Assembly: GCA_902581145.1 (NCBI GenBank)
Contig: CACHNE010000003.1
Coordinates: 1-64,000, forward strand
DNA length: 64,000 nucleotides
Direction of reading: 5' to 3'
Source of the DNA: an uncultured Bacteroidota bacterium
Lineage (GTDB): Bacteria > Bacteroidota > Bacteroidia > Flavobacteriales > Flavobacteriaceae
Both the position numbers and the translations under genes were made by a program. The notes beneath the pieces were generated by a model. That model was not told the DNA's origin. It saw only the letters and a program-made list of their open reading frames with translations, and made no database searches. This document shows, piece after piece, positions 1 to 8,841 of this stretch (position 1 is its first letter; the number at the start of each line of letters is the position of its first letter).

Positions 1-918
1 AAAATTCATACAAATCTGCTATTTCAATCTGAAAATTATAAACTCATAGGCGTTTATGATATTAATGCAGAATTATCTAATGAAACAGCAAAAGAATATG
101 GATGTAAAGCATATACTAGTTTTGAAGATATGTTAAATGATATCGAGGTATTAGATATTGTTACTCCTACACCTTTTCATTTCAATTATGCTAAAAAAGC
201 TATTGACAAGGGAATACACTTATTTATAGAAAAACCTGTTTGCTCAAATACTGAAGAATCCTCAGAGTTACTCAGGCTGTCGGAATCTAATAACATTAAG
301 ATACAAGTTGGACATGTTGAGAGGTTTAATCCTGCTTACATTACAGTTGAAGAAAACATTAGCAAACCTATGTTTATCGAGTCTCATAGATTAGCTAAGT
401 TTAACCCTAGAGGAACTGATGTTTCAGTCGTACTTGATTTGATGATTCATGACATTGATATAATATTAAATTCTGTTAAATCACCAGTTAAAACAATTTC
501 ATCCAATGGAATTTCGGTTATTAGTGACAGTCCTGATATTGCAAATGCTAGAATAGAATTTGAAAACGGTTGCGTAGCTAATTTAACTGCTAGTAGAGTA
601 TCCCTGAAGAATATGAGAAAAACCAGATTTTTTCAATCTGGTAAATATATTTCTGTTGATTTCTTAAAACGAGAAGCAGAAGTTATAGAAATTGATGAAA
701 AAAAATCTGAATTACCAATTATGATACTTGAGGCAGAAAACGGAAAAAAGAAGAAGATTTATTTTAGTAAACCTGAGATATCTGAAAATAATGCCATTTT
801 GGATGAATTAAACAGCTTTGCACTATCAATAAAAAATAATGAAAAGCCTAGAGTTAATATTTCTGACGGTCATAATGCATTAGATGTAGCGATTAAAATA
901 ATTAAAAACTTCAAATAA
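1..918 (+). CDS. Gfo/Idh/MocA-family NAD(P)-dependent oxidoreductase (5' truncated)
   Basis: The frame is open from base 1, so the gene starts before the window; the first ATG at 130 is internal. The visible part opens in the Rossmann fold (KLIGVYDIN) and continues with the family hallmark EKP in 'FIEKPVCSN', where the lysine is the expected catalytic residue, then 'VGHVERFNPA' and 'DLMIHDIDIIL', which resemble the substrate-pocket region with its conserved His. Only the GxGxxG start of the nucleotide-binding fold is missing. Family members oxidise or reduce sugars and related polyols with NAD(P); the substrate cannot be told from sequence. It lies 2 bp before hbd in a + strand run. Family assignment is firm, specific function is not. 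Confidence 0.88.
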   Translation, partial: KIHTNLLFQSENYKLIGVYDINAELSNETAKEYGCKAYTSFEDMLNDIEVLDIVTPTPFHFNYAKKAIDKGIHLFIEKPVCSNTEESSELLRLSESNNIKIQVGHVERFNPAYITVEENISKPMFIESHRLAKFNPRGTDVSVVLDLMIHDIDIILNSVKSPVKTISSNGISVISDSPDIANARIEFENGCVANLTASRVSLKNMRKTRFFQSGKYISVDFLKREAEVIEIDEKKSELPIMILEAENGKKKKIYFSKPEISENNAILDELNSFALSIKNNEKPRVNISDGHNALDVAIKIIKNFK

Positions 919-920
919 AT

Positions 921-1805
921 ATGAAAAATATTTCTGTGATTGGATCTGGAACAATGGGAAATGGAATTGCCCAGACATTTGCTTTATTCAATTTCAATGT
1001 TAAATTATATGATATAAACTCGGAAAACCTAAAGAAAGGTGAACAAACCATTTTCAAAAATCTTCAAAGAATGGTTAATAAAGAGAAAATCACTGAATCT
1101 GAGGCAGAAAACACAATAGGTAATATTAAATATACATCTGACTTTGACTCAATCTTGAACGCAGATTTGGTAATTGAAGTTGTAAGTGAAAATTTAAAAT
1201 TAAAAAAATCAATTTTCAAAGAACTTGACTTGAAATGTCCAAAGAACACCATTATAGCCTCAAATACTTCATCAATTTCCATAACCAAATTAGCTGAAGC
1301 TACAACAAGAAAAGATAAAGTAATTGGTATGCATTTTATGAATCCCGTTCCTATCATGAAGCTGGTCGAGGTTATTAATTCTAAATATACAAGTAAAGAA
1401 ACAACTGATATGATTATAACTCTATCAGAACAACTAAAAAAAATTCCACTAGTGGTAAATGATTTTCCTGGATTTATTTCAAATAGAATATTAATGCCTA
1501 TGATAAATGAAGCGATAGAATCCTTAGATCAAGGTGTCGCTGACGTCAAAAATATTGACGGAATAATGAAGTTAGGTATGGGGCATCCAATGGGTCCCTT
1601 ACAGCTTGCAGATTTGATTGGATTAGATGTATGTAAATCAATTTTAGAGGTGATGCTTGATGGATTAAAAAATCCAAAATATAGACCTAATAAGCTACTA
1701 ATAGAATTAGTTAGTAATGGAAAATTAGGAATTAAGTCTGGTGAAGGCTTTTATGACTATTCTGATTCAAAAAAAGCTGAATTTGTTTCTAAAAGATTTA
1801 GTTAA
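921..1805 (+). CDS. hbd: 3-hydroxybutyryl-CoA dehydrogenase
   Basis: A 294-residue protein of normal length for short 3-hydroxyacyl-CoA dehydrogenases. It shows the N-terminal NAD-binding motif 'GSGTMGNGIAQ' at about residues 8-18, 'NTSSISIT', the catalytic His region 'HFMNPVPIMKLVEVI', 'FPGFISNRI' and the C-terminal domain motif 'GMGHPMGPLQLADLIGLD'. It should interconvert acetoacetyl-CoA and 3-hydroxybutyryl-CoA in fatty-acid or short-chain acyl-CoA metabolism in the cytoplasm. The ATG at 921 lies 2 bp after the upstream stop, and its own stop overlaps the next start (TAATG), so it is probably translationally coupled in an operon. No anomaly seen. Confidence 0.93.
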   Translation: MKNISVIGSGTMGNGIAQTFALFNFNVKLYDINSENLKKGEQTIFKNLQRMVNKEKITESEAENTIGNIKYTSDFDSILNADLVIEVVSENLKLKKSIFKELDLKCPKNTIIASNTSSISITKLAEATTRKDKVIGMHFMNPVPIMKLVEVINSKYTSKETTDMIITLSEQLKKIPLVVNDFPGFISNRILMPMINEAIESLDQGVADVKNIDGIMKLGMGHPMGPLQLADLIGLDVCKSILEVMLDGLKNPKYRPNKLLIELVSNGKLGIKSGEGFYDYSDSKKAEFVSKRFS

Positions 1806-2458
1806 TGGTAAATAAAAATATTCTTAGAATAATTTCAGATATTCCTGAAAATGTCAAGTTAGTTGCCATTTCAAAAACAAAATCTGCCGAAGATATCATG
1901 ATGGCTTACGAAACAGGTCAAAGAGTATTTGGAGAAAATAAAATTCAGGAAATGTCTGCTAAGTACGAAGATTTACCAAAAGACATAAAATGGCATATGG
2001 TTGGTCATGTACAAAGCAATAAAATAAAATACATGGCGCCATATGTAGATTTAATACACGGAATTGACTCTTTAAAATCAATAAAAATTTTAAACAAAGA
2101 AGGTGTTAAAAATAATCGAATTTTGAATTGCTTGTTACAGCTAAAAATTTCTAAAGAAGAATCAAAATTTGGACTTGGTGAAAAACAATTTAAAGAAATA
2201 ATTCATTCAGATGAGTACAAAGAGATGAAAAATGTAAAGATTAAGGGGCTGATGGCCATGGCTAGTAATACAAACGAAAAATCAATTATTAGATCAGAAT
2301 TTGTTCATGCCAAGAAGATATTTGATGAAATTAACAATAGAGATAAAAGTTTCGAAATTTTATCAATGGGTATGAGTAATGACTATAAAATTGCGATTGA
2401 ATGCGGAAGTAATTTGATTAGATTGGGAAGTTTAATTTTTGGTGAAAGAAACTACTGA
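1805..2458 (+). CDS. YggS/PROSC-family pyridoxal-phosphate-binding protein
   Basis: A 217-residue single-domain alanine-racemase-fold protein. 'LVAISKTKSAEDI' carries the expected PLP lysine, followed by 'FGENKIQE', 'WHMVGHVQSNKIKYM', 'GLMAMAS' and the phosphate-binding end 'LSMGMSNDYKIAIECGSNLIRLGS', all typical of YggS/YlmE/PROSC. These proteins have no known catalytic reaction and are implicated in PLP homeostasis. The ATG at 1805 overlaps the hbd stop by one base, and the 3' end overlaps the next gene by 20 bp, supporting co-translation. Family assignment is secure; the physiological role is inferred from homologues. Confidence 0.92.
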   Translation: MVNKNILRIISDIPENVKLVAISKTKSAEDIMMAYETGQRVFGENKIQEMSAKYEDLPKDIKWHMVGHVQSNKIKYMAPYVDLIHGIDSLKSIKILNKEGVKNNRILNCLLQLKISKEESKFGLGEKQFKEIIHSDEYKEMKNVKIKGLMAMASNTNEKSIIRSEFVHAKKIFDEINNRDKSFEILSMGMSNDYKIAIECGSNLIRLGSLIFGERNY

Positions 2459-2999
2459 TATTATTTATACAATTATTGACATAGAAACAACTGGAGGTAA
2501 ATTCAATGAGGAAAAAATAACCGAAATTGCAATTTTTAAATTGTCTATGAACGGTAATATTTCCAAATACCATAAATTGATTAATCCTGAAAAAAAAATA
2601 CAACCATTTGTAGAAAAACTTACAGGATTGAATAATAAAATGTTAGAAAATAAACCTGTTTTTAGTGAAATTTCACAAGAAATTAATTCCTTTACAAGGG
2701 GATGTGTTTTTGTTGCTCATAATGTTAAATTCGATTACAGAGTTTTAAAAAAGGAGTTTTCAAGAATTGGTATGGAATTCCAACGTGATTTACTTTGTAC
2801 GATTGAATTATCAAAAATTGTTTTTCCTGAAATGAAATCATACAGCCTGGGTAAATTAGTTTCAAATCTAGGAATTGAAATCAAAAATAGACATAGGGCC
2901 TATGGAGATGCAGAGGCAACACTTAATTTATTTGTATTGCTAACAAAAAATATTGAAAGAGATAAACTCGATAAACTTGTAAGTTTTGAAAATAAATAA
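2439..2999 (+). CDS. DnaQ-like 3'-5' exonuclease (DEDDh family)
   Basis: A 186-residue protein with the three exonuclease motifs: Exo I 'IIDIETTGG' (DxE), Exo II 'FVAHNVKFDYRVL' and Exo III 'HRAYGDAEATLNL' (HxxxxD). It resembles the proofreading epsilon subunit of DNA polymerase III, but Bacteroidota carry several such proteins, so proofreading versus nucleic-acid repair is not settled. No ATG fits the N-terminus: the start is TTG 2439 or GTG 2442, inside the 3' end of the preceding gene. Its end overlaps miaA by 14 bp. The nested overlaps point to coupled translation within the operon. Confidence 0.87.
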   Translation: MVKETTDIIYTIIDIETTGGKFNEEKITEIAIFKLSMNGNISKYHKLINPEKKIQPFVEKLTGLNNKMLENKPVFSEISQEINSFTRGCVFVAHNVKFDYRVLKKEFSRIGMEFQRDLLCTIELSKIVFPEMKSYSLGKLVSNLGIEIKNRHRAYGDAEATLNLFVLLTKNIERDKLDKLVSFENK

Positions 3000-3912
3000 A
3001 TTTTTAATAACGATTGTTGGACCAACTGCTATAGGTAAAACATCACTTGCAATTAAATTAGCAAAGCATTACAAAACAGAAGTAATCTCTGCCGATTCTA
3101 GACAGTTTTACAAAGAATTAAATATTGGTACTGCTAAACCAACAAGTGAAGAGCTATCTTCAGTAAAACATCATCTAATAAATAACATTTCAGTAACGGA
3201 TGACTATGATATTTCACAATTTCAATCAGATGCCAGAGAAAAAATAAATAATCTTTTTAAAATGAAGGATTTTGCAATTATGGTTGGTGGTTCTGGTCTT
3301 TATATTGATAGCGTTTTGTATGGAATTGATGAAATCCCAAAAGTTGACATCTCGATAAGAGAAAATTTAAATGAAGAATTCAATATTAACGGTTTAAAAA
3401 ATTTAATCACAAAGCTTAAAAAACTTGATCCAATAACTTACAAAAAAATTGATTTGAATAATCATAGAAGAATAATAAGAGCGCTGGAAGTATCAATATC
3501 TTCAAATAAACCATATTCTTCCTTTTTAAATAGCTCTGAAAAACAATCAAAATATAATGAAATAATTATAGGATTAGATTGTGATAGACCAAAACTTCAT
3601 TCTCTTATTAACTCTAGAGTTGATATTATGATAAAAAAAGGGCTTTTAGATGAGGTTAATGCACTGATTAAGTATAAAAAATTAAATGCATTAAATACAA
3701 TTGGTTACAAGGAGATATTCGAATATTTAGAAAACAAGATAAATTTAGAGGAGGCAATTGATAAAATTAAGACAAACTCTAGAAGATATGCTAAAAGGCA
3801 ATTAACATGGTTTAAATCAAATAAAAAAGTAAATTGGTACAGTTATGATTACGATTTAAAAGTTATATTAAATATGATTAAATCTTTCCAATCTATTCAA
3901 CAATCAACCTGA
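2986..3912 (+). CDS. miaA: tRNA dimethylallyltransferase MiaA
   Basis: A 308-residue protein with the P-loop 'GPTAIGKTSLAIKLA', the conserved 'SADSRQFYKELNIGTAKP', 'MVGGSGLYIDSVLYGID' and a late 'TIGYKEIFEYL' followed by 'RRYAKRQLTWFK', the usual MiaA order. It transfers the dimethylallyl group from DMAPP to A37 of tRNAs reading UNN codons. The start is TTG at 2986, inside the end of the exonuclease gene; no upstream ATG gives the family N-terminus. Its 3' end overlaps the convergent response regulator by 20 bp, so the two coding regions share sequence on opposite strands. Confidence 0.94.
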   Translation: MKINKFLITIVGPTAIGKTSLAIKLAKHYKTEVISADSRQFYKELNIGTAKPTSEELSSVKHHLINNISVTDDYDISQFQSDAREKINNLFKMKDFAIMVGGSGLYIDSVLYGIDEIPKVDISIRENLNEEFNINGLKNLITKLKKLDPITYKKIDLNNHRRIIRALEVSISSNKPYSSFLNSSEKQSKYNEIIIGLDCDRPKLHSLINSRVDIMIKKGLLDEVNALIKYKKLNALNTIGYKEIFEYLENKINLEEAIDKIKTNSRRYAKRQLTWFKSNKKVNWYSYDYDLKVILNMIKSFQSIQQST

Positions 3913-4591
3913 AGCCTTCTCCGTGAATATTATTGATACTAACCTTGGAATCTTTTTGAAGTTGCTTTCTGAGTTTTGCAATGTAAACATCCATACTTCT
4001 TGAAGTAAAATAATTATCATCATGCCAAATTCTTGTCAAAGCTAATTCTCTTGGCATTAGGTCATTTATATGTATTATTAATAATTTTAGTAACATATTC
4101 TCCTTTGGAGACAATTTAACTGGAGATTCATCCTTGTATTTTAGATGTCTTAGTTTTGAATTAAAATAAAATGAACTAAAATTAAATTCAGTCTCTTCTG
4201 AGTCTATAACTGATGATAATTTATTTCGCTTTAATATTGCTTTTATTTTAAATAATAAAACATCACTGTCAAATGGTTTTTTAAGGTAATCATCTGCTCC
4301 AACCTTATAGCCTTTTAATACGTCTTCCTTCATTGACTTAGCTGTCAAAAAAATTATGGGAATATCTGGTGAAACACTTTTTATTTCAGTTGCTAAAGTA
4401 AAACCATCTTTATAGGGCATCATAACATCCAAAATACATAGATTAAATTCAAATTTTTTAAATTTTTCAAACCCCTCCATGCCGTTTTTAGCCAAAATCA
4501 CATCATATTCATTCATTTTAAGAAAATCTCTTAATATGATTCCAAAATTAGGATCATCTTCAACTAATAATATTCTTTTCTTGTTATTCAT
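3893..4591 (-). CDS. OmpR/PhoB-family DNA-binding response regulator (RprY-like)
   Basis: A 232-residue two-domain regulator. The receiver domain (about 5-120) has acidic pocket residues in 'LLVEDD', the phosphoacceptor Asp55 in 'ILDVMMP', 'FLTAKS' and 'DDYLKKPF'. The C-terminal winged helix (about 135-232) ends with 'RSMDVYIAKLRKQL' and 'IHGEGFRLIVE'. It lies directly downstream of its cognate kinase with 6 bp between them. Length and architecture resemble RprY of Bacteroides, but the regulated genes cannot be read from this window. The 3' end overlaps miaA. Confidence 0.93.
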   Translation of the reverse strand: MNNKKRILLVEDDPNFGIILRDFLKMNEYDVILAKNGMEGFEKFKKFEFNLCILDVMMPYKDGFTLATEIKSVSPDIPIIFLTAKSMKEDVLKGYKVGADDYLKKPFDSDVLLFKIKAILKRNKLSSVIDSEETEFNFSSFYFNSKLRHLKYKDESPVKLSPKENMLLKLLIIHINDLMPRELALTRIWHDDNYFTSRSMDVYIAKLRKQLQKDSKVSINNIHGEGFRLIVE

Positions 4592-4597
4592 GTGTAA

Positions 4598-6196
4598 TTA
4601 TTTGGTTAATGTATTTAATTGTATTGTAAATTTACTTCCCTTACCAACAGCACTGTCAACAGTGATATTTCCGTTATGAAAAGCAATAATTTTTTTAACG
4701 TAAGCTAATCCTAACCCATGACCCTTCACATCATGTAGGTCGCCAGTCTGTTTTCTGTAAAATTTTTCAAATATTTTTGATTGTACGGCTTTATTCATTC
4801 CAATCCCATTGTCTTTGATCTCAATTAGGATTCTGCTCCCAATATTTAATGTTTTGATGATAATTTCAGGGCTATTATCGTTGTATTTTATTGCATTATC
4901 TAAAATATTAACCATAACATTTATCAAATGAGTCTCATTTCCTATAACCATAGAATTATCTGCATCTTTTTCAGTGATAATATTTCCGTTGTTATTTTCT
5001 ACTATCAAACTAACGTGAGATATAGCTAAATCTATAATTTCATTAATATCTTGCTTAGTTTTTTCAATATTAAGCTGGTTTCTTTCCAGATGGCTAATCA
5101 TAAGAACATTCTCAACTTGATCATGCATTCTATTATTTTCATCATAAATCATCTGAAGATATTTTTTCACCTTTTGTTTATTAACTATTGTTTTAGGGTT
5201 TTTGATGGCTGATAAAGCAAGATTTATAGTTGCAATTGGTGTTTTGAATTCATGAGTCATATTGTTTATAAAGTCTGTCTTGATTTGAGAAATTTGTCTT
5301 TGCCTTAATAACAAAAGAATAGTAGTAACATAAGCTATTATAATAATCGAAGTAAAAATGATTGAGGTAATAATAACAGAAACCAAGGATCCCAACAAAA
5401 ATGGAGTCCTTCCTGGAAATGCAACCTTCAAAGAATAATCACTTAAATCATTTTCATCTTTAAAAATAAGTGATGAATAACTTTGGTTTGATGAGTCAAA
5501 TTTTTCAGATGATATTTCAGTTATACTGTCCTGATTGAAAATAGCGTATTCAAAATCAAGATTAATATTCATTCTTTCAAGGTTTCTTCCTAAAATCTTT
5601 TCAAATTTATTAATATCACCTATTCTTTCTTCAATTGGATTACTTTTTGATAAATCGTTATATGCAGATTCAAATAAAACTTCTTTACTTTTTGATATTT
5701 TTCCAACTTTTAATAAAAATTGCTCAGGGCTTAGATTATCTTCAATTCTTCTGTTTGTAAACACCTTTTCTTCACGCTGATTAGAAAGTCTCTTAATAGA
5801 AATATTTTCACCATCTGAAATTACATCAATAATATCTTCATAATAGCTCTTGGTTTTAGGAATAATTAAACTTTCTTCGATTACACCATTTTTATAAATT
5901 ATTGTTTCTCTTTTTTCGGGATTTTCGTCAATAATTATTAAATTTTGAATTGATAATGTATCAACATCAACTAGAGCCTCATTTGCTATTAAATTTCGAA
6001 ATTTCTGTACATATTTTCTAAATTCATTTCGTTCGACATCTGATGTGGTTTCTTCTAGGACATAGTTCACATTAATCGAAAATTGCTTATCATTCTCTTC
6101 ATAATTTTTTAAAATAAAAAAGTATTGTATGAATATGATACCGATTAACGATACACTCATTAAAACTAGAAGTAATACAAATATCCTTTTACTCAT
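4598..6196 (-). CDS. Membrane sensor histidine kinase (RprX-like)
   Basis: A 532-residue kinase. An N-terminal membrane helix (about 5-28), a periplasmic sensor region (about 30-265) and a second helix (about 268-297) precede the HisKA domain with phosphoacceptor His315 in 'NNMTHEFKTPIA'. The ATPase domain shows the N box 'MVNILDNAIKYND', G1 'DNGIGM' and G2 'GHGLGLAYVKK'. The periplasmic domain matches no named sensor fold I recognise. It is co-transcribed with the response regulator. A TAAATTTG element lies only 4 bp before the ATG (6201-6208 on the - strand), which would give an almost leaderless message. Confidence 0.93.
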   Translation of the reverse strand: MSKRIFVLLLVLMSVSLIGIIFIQYFFILKNYEENDKQFSINVNYVLEETTSDVERNEFRKYVQKFRNLIANEALVDVDTLSIQNLIIIDENPEKRETIIYKNGVIEESLIIPKTKSYYEDIIDVISDGENISIKRLSNQREEKVFTNRRIEDNLSPEQFLLKVGKISKSKEVLFESAYNDLSKSNPIEERIGDINKFEKILGRNLERMNINLDFEYAIFNQDSITEISSEKFDSSNQSYSSLIFKDENDLSDYSLKVAFPGRTPFLLGSLVSVIITSIIFTSIIIIAYVTTILLLLRQRQISQIKTDFINNMTHEFKTPIATINLALSAIKNPKTIVNKQKVKKYLQMIYDENNRMHDQVENVLMISHLERNQLNIEKTKQDINEIIDLAISHVSLIVENNNGNIITEKDADNSMVIGNETHLINVMVNILDNAIKYNDNSPEIIIKTLNIGSRILIEIKDNGIGMNKAVQSKIFEKFYRKQTGDLHDVKGHGLGLAYVKKIIAFHNGNITVDSAVGKGSKFTIQLNTLTK

Positions 6197-6260
6197 ATTC
6201 CAAATTTATCATTTAATCAAAGAGAAATTTTGATATTTAATAAAACATTAACAATATAAA

Positions 6261-6836
6261 TCAAATTAGAGAAGTATGAATTTTTAATAATTCATTGTAT
6301 AATTTATCTTTTGATATATTTTCAATACAAAAATCTGATTTTGAGCACTTTAGGTCTTGGGATATCTGACTGTTTAAAATCCTCATTACCTTTTCTTCTG
6401 AATAATTTTCTCTATTATTAATTCTATCAAGAATAAGATTTAAGGGGGTTTTTATACAGATTATTTTATCAAAAATATGTTGAGAGTTATTTTCAAAAAT
6501 TAATGCAGCCTCATAGATAATGTATTTAGAACTCTGTTCTAAAATCCATTTATTAAAATATTCATGGACTCTTGGATGAACAATATTATTAATGTGAGTT
6601 AATAACTCTGTATCATTAAATATTTTTTCAGAAATAAATTCTTTATTTAGTTTACCATTCAAATATGCAGCGTCACTTAGAAGTTTTGTAACTTGATTTT
6701 TTAAATTATTATCATTTTCCATTAATTCTTTTGCACAATCATCTGCAATGAATACAGGAACTCCCAAACCTTTAAAATATAAAGCAGCAGTAGTTTTGCC
6801 ACTTCCAACAATTCCAGTAAGACCTATTTTTTTCAT
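6261..6836 (-). CDS. coaE: Dephospho-CoA kinase
   Basis: A 191-residue P-loop kinase with 'GLTGIVGSGKTTAALYF' at the N-terminus, 'VFIADDCAKELM' and 'IIYEAALIFENN' in the substrate region, and the lid-type segment 'RINNRENYSEEKVMRILNSQ'. It phosphorylates the 3'-hydroxyl of dephospho-CoA in the last step of CoA synthesis; coaBC is also in this window. Its ATG overlaps the stop of the upstream YbbR-like gene (TAATG), so the two are probably coupled. The length is typical. Confidence 0.93.
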   Translation of the reverse strand: MKKIGLTGIVGSGKTTAALYFKGLGVPVFIADDCAKELMENDNNLKNQVTKLLSDAAYLNGKLNKEFISEKIFNDTELLTHINNIVHPRVHEYFNKWILEQSSKYIIYEAALIFENNSQHIFDKIICIKTPLNLILDRINNRENYSEEKVMRILNSQISQDLKCSKSDFCIENISKDKLYNELLKIHTSLI

Positions 6837-7756
6837 TATAAAATGATTAATTGAACTTTATTCGAACTAAGCCTAGAGTTTTTAATAAAATCAGGTTTTT
6901 TAGTTAATTTTGGTATAAGAGTACTTTCATTCTCATCAAAAATACACTCGATTCTAAAGTCTATTGGGGTGGTTTTTCTATAATTTTCTACACTGATAAA
7001 ATACTTAACCAAAAGCTCTTTAGGATAGAAATTATATTTAAGATCAGTATTACCAAGAATAGTTACTGGTATGGAGATAATTTCTTCGGTATACTGGTCA
7101 ACTTCTAGCTCATACTCTACAGAACTAAAATCAAGTTTAAGGTTTTCATATGGCGGCTTCAAAAGGTTTAAATCTATTTTAATATCAGAATCAACATTAT
7201 TTAATCTTACAAGCTCAGTATCTATGTAATCGATTTTTTCTAAAATATCTTTTGGTCCTAAAATTGTGACATATTCATTATTCATTGAAAAAGACTTAAA
7301 TGAGTCATAACCAGACTTGTAGTCAATTGAAATATTTGGTTTAATTTTTTTGTTTTGAGAAATATACAGATCATAATAAAAAAATAATGAATCCTCTGAA
7401 ATTGTTAAAAGTTGAATTGAAGAATCAAAAGACAACTTTGTATCATTAAAATTTTCTTTTTGATTCCATAAATATGTATCGTTGGATTCTTTTAATTTTT
7501 TCACAGAGATATTAAGACTGGGGGTCTCAAAATAATATTTTGCTAAATTAAATCCATATCCTCTAACCTTGAGCATTACTGAATCATGTGATTTATCATA
7601 AATAACTTTATCCTGAGGCAAATCCGTTAAAACCAGCTCAAAAAGAATATCCTTATCATATGTCGATGTTAATTTTCCAACTAATGATGATAAAATTGCA
7701 AGTATCAAAAAAATAACAAATACATTAAACTTACCCTGACTTAAAAAAACTTTCAT
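6836..7756 (-). CDS. YbbR-like (CdaR-type) domain protein
   Basis: A 306-residue protein with one N-terminal membrane helix (about 11-28, 'FNVFVIFLILAILSSLVG') and an extracytoplasmic beta-rich region. Segments such as 'ITILGPKDILEKIDYIDTELVRL' resemble YbbR repeats, in which a short 'V.G....l..I..v.T..i.l' pattern recurs. In Firmicutes, YbbR/CdaR regulates c-di-AMP cyclase; in Bacteroidota the role is unknown and no cyclase gene is adjacent. The gene sits directly upstream of coaE, a pairing I recall from other flavobacteria. Family assignment is moderately sure, function unknown. Confidence 0.72.
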   Translation of the reverse strand: MKVFLSQGKFNVFVIFLILAILSSLVGKLTSTYDKDILFELVLTDLPQDKVIYDKSHDSVMLKVRGYGFNLAKYYFETPSLNISVKKLKESNDTYLWNQKENFNDTKLSFDSSIQLLTISEDSLFFYYDLYISQNKKIKPNISIDYKSGYDSFKSFSMNNEYVTILGPKDILEKIDYIDTELVRLNNVDSDIKIDLNLLKPPYENLKLDFSSVEYELEVDQYTEEIISIPVTILGNTDLKYNFYPKELLVKYFISVENYRKTTPIDFRIECIFDENESTLIPKLTKKPDFIKNSRLSSNKVQLIIL

Positions 7757-7761
7757 TATGA

Positions 7762-8763
7762 TTAATTAAAAAACATTTTAGGAAATATACTTTCAATTTT
7801 TTTATTTGGAAAAATATTTATCATGATTAATGATATGAAAAAACCATATCCGTAACCAAAAAACTGAATCAATGTTGTTAAAATGGATAAAAAACCCACC
7901 CATACATTATCCTTCATCGACGATAGTATAAAAACTAACAAGAAATAAAATAAGTAAATAGTGAATATCAAACTTTCTATTTTAAATAACACCAAGATGA
8001 TAGAAATGAAAAATACAAATGAAAAAATTGATGGGAACCAATATGTGATTTTTCTAGTATCAGGAAATTTATGGTTTAGTATACTTCGTGCAACTCCAAA
8101 CTTGTAAACCTGTTTAAAAAAACTTTTAACCGAAACCCTACGTTTATGAAATACCTTCAAATTTTCATATAGTACGGTTCTAAAACCTGCTTTTTGGAGT
8201 CTTATGGAGAGATCAGGATCTTCACCTGGATGAATTTTACCAAATCCTCCACTTTTTAAAAAAGCTTCCTTAGAAATCCCCATATTAAAACTTCTGGGCT
8301 GGAAATTCTTACTTCTACTTCCACCTCTAACATGACCAGTAGTTATCAGCGAAGTCATTGAAAAACTGACAGCCTTTTGAAAATTATTGAAAGAGCTATG
8401 TGAATCATCAACTCCACCAAAACATTCTGAATAATTTTTTGATAAATTATCTATCAAAATTGTACAATAATTTTCAGGAAGAATTATATCTGAATCTAAA
8501 ATTATAAAATAGCTTCCTTTTGCTTTATTCATTCCAAAATTTCTGCTATCACCAGGACCTGAGTTTTCTTTATAGTAGTATGAAATATTTAGATTTTTGT
8601 AATTCGTTATGATTTTATCACATTTATTAGAAGAACCATCCTCAATAATTACTATTTCAAAATCTTTAGATCCTTTTTGATTTGAAAAACTATTGAGAAG
8701 TTCATCAATCTCATTAGGTCTATTATAAACAGGAATAACAAAGGAAATATCTTTTAAAAGCAT
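7762..8763 (-). CDS. Family 2 glycosyltransferase with C-terminal membrane segment
   Basis: The N-terminal GT-A domain begins 'ISFVIPVYNRPNEI' and has 'IIEDGSS', 'NSGPGDSRNFGMNKAKGSYFIILDSDI' (the DxD-type metal site is DSD) and a later 'GEDPDLSIRLQKAGF' acceptor region. The last ~100 residues form at least two or three hydrophobic helices, so the protein is membrane anchored. It probably adds a sugar to a lipid-linked or surface glycan; donor and acceptor are unknown. I start it at the ATG at 8763; a TTG two codons earlier is possible. It begins the - strand run that includes the YbbR-like gene and coaE. Confidence 0.88.
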   Translation of the reverse strand: MLLKDISFVIPVYNRPNEIDELLNSFSNQKGSKDFEIVIIEDGSSNKCDKIITNYKNLNISYYYKENSGPGDSRNFGMNKAKGSYFIILDSDIILPENYCTILIDNLSKNYSECFGGVDDSHSSFNNFQKAVSFSMTSLITTGHVRGGSRSKNFQPRSFNMGISKEAFLKSGGFGKIHPGEDPDLSIRLQKAGFRTVLYENLKVFHKRRVSVKSFFKQVYKFGVARSILNHKFPDTRKITYWFPSIFSFVFFISIILVLFKIESLIFTIYLFYFLLVFILSSMKDNVWVGFLSILTTLIQFFGYGYGFFISLIMINIFPNKKIESIFPKMFFN

Positions 8764-8789
8764 AATCAAAATTAAACATTTCTATATAA

Positions 8790-8820
8790 AAAAAGGGTTT
8801 AGAAAATCTAAACCCTTTTT
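8790..8820 (-). terminator. Intrinsic terminator after the T9SS cargo gene
   Basis: A 14-bp perfect inverted repeat with a 3-nt loop (AAAAAGGGTTTAGA / TCTAAACCCTTTTT). It lies 21 bp beyond the stop codon of the - strand gene at 8842 and ends in a T run on that strand. The flanking A and T tracts make it symmetric, but only the - strand has a gene ending here, so it insulates the glycosyltransferase operon from read-through. Confidence 0.88.
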
Positions 8821-8841
8821 ACAAAATTAAATTGGTTTAAT

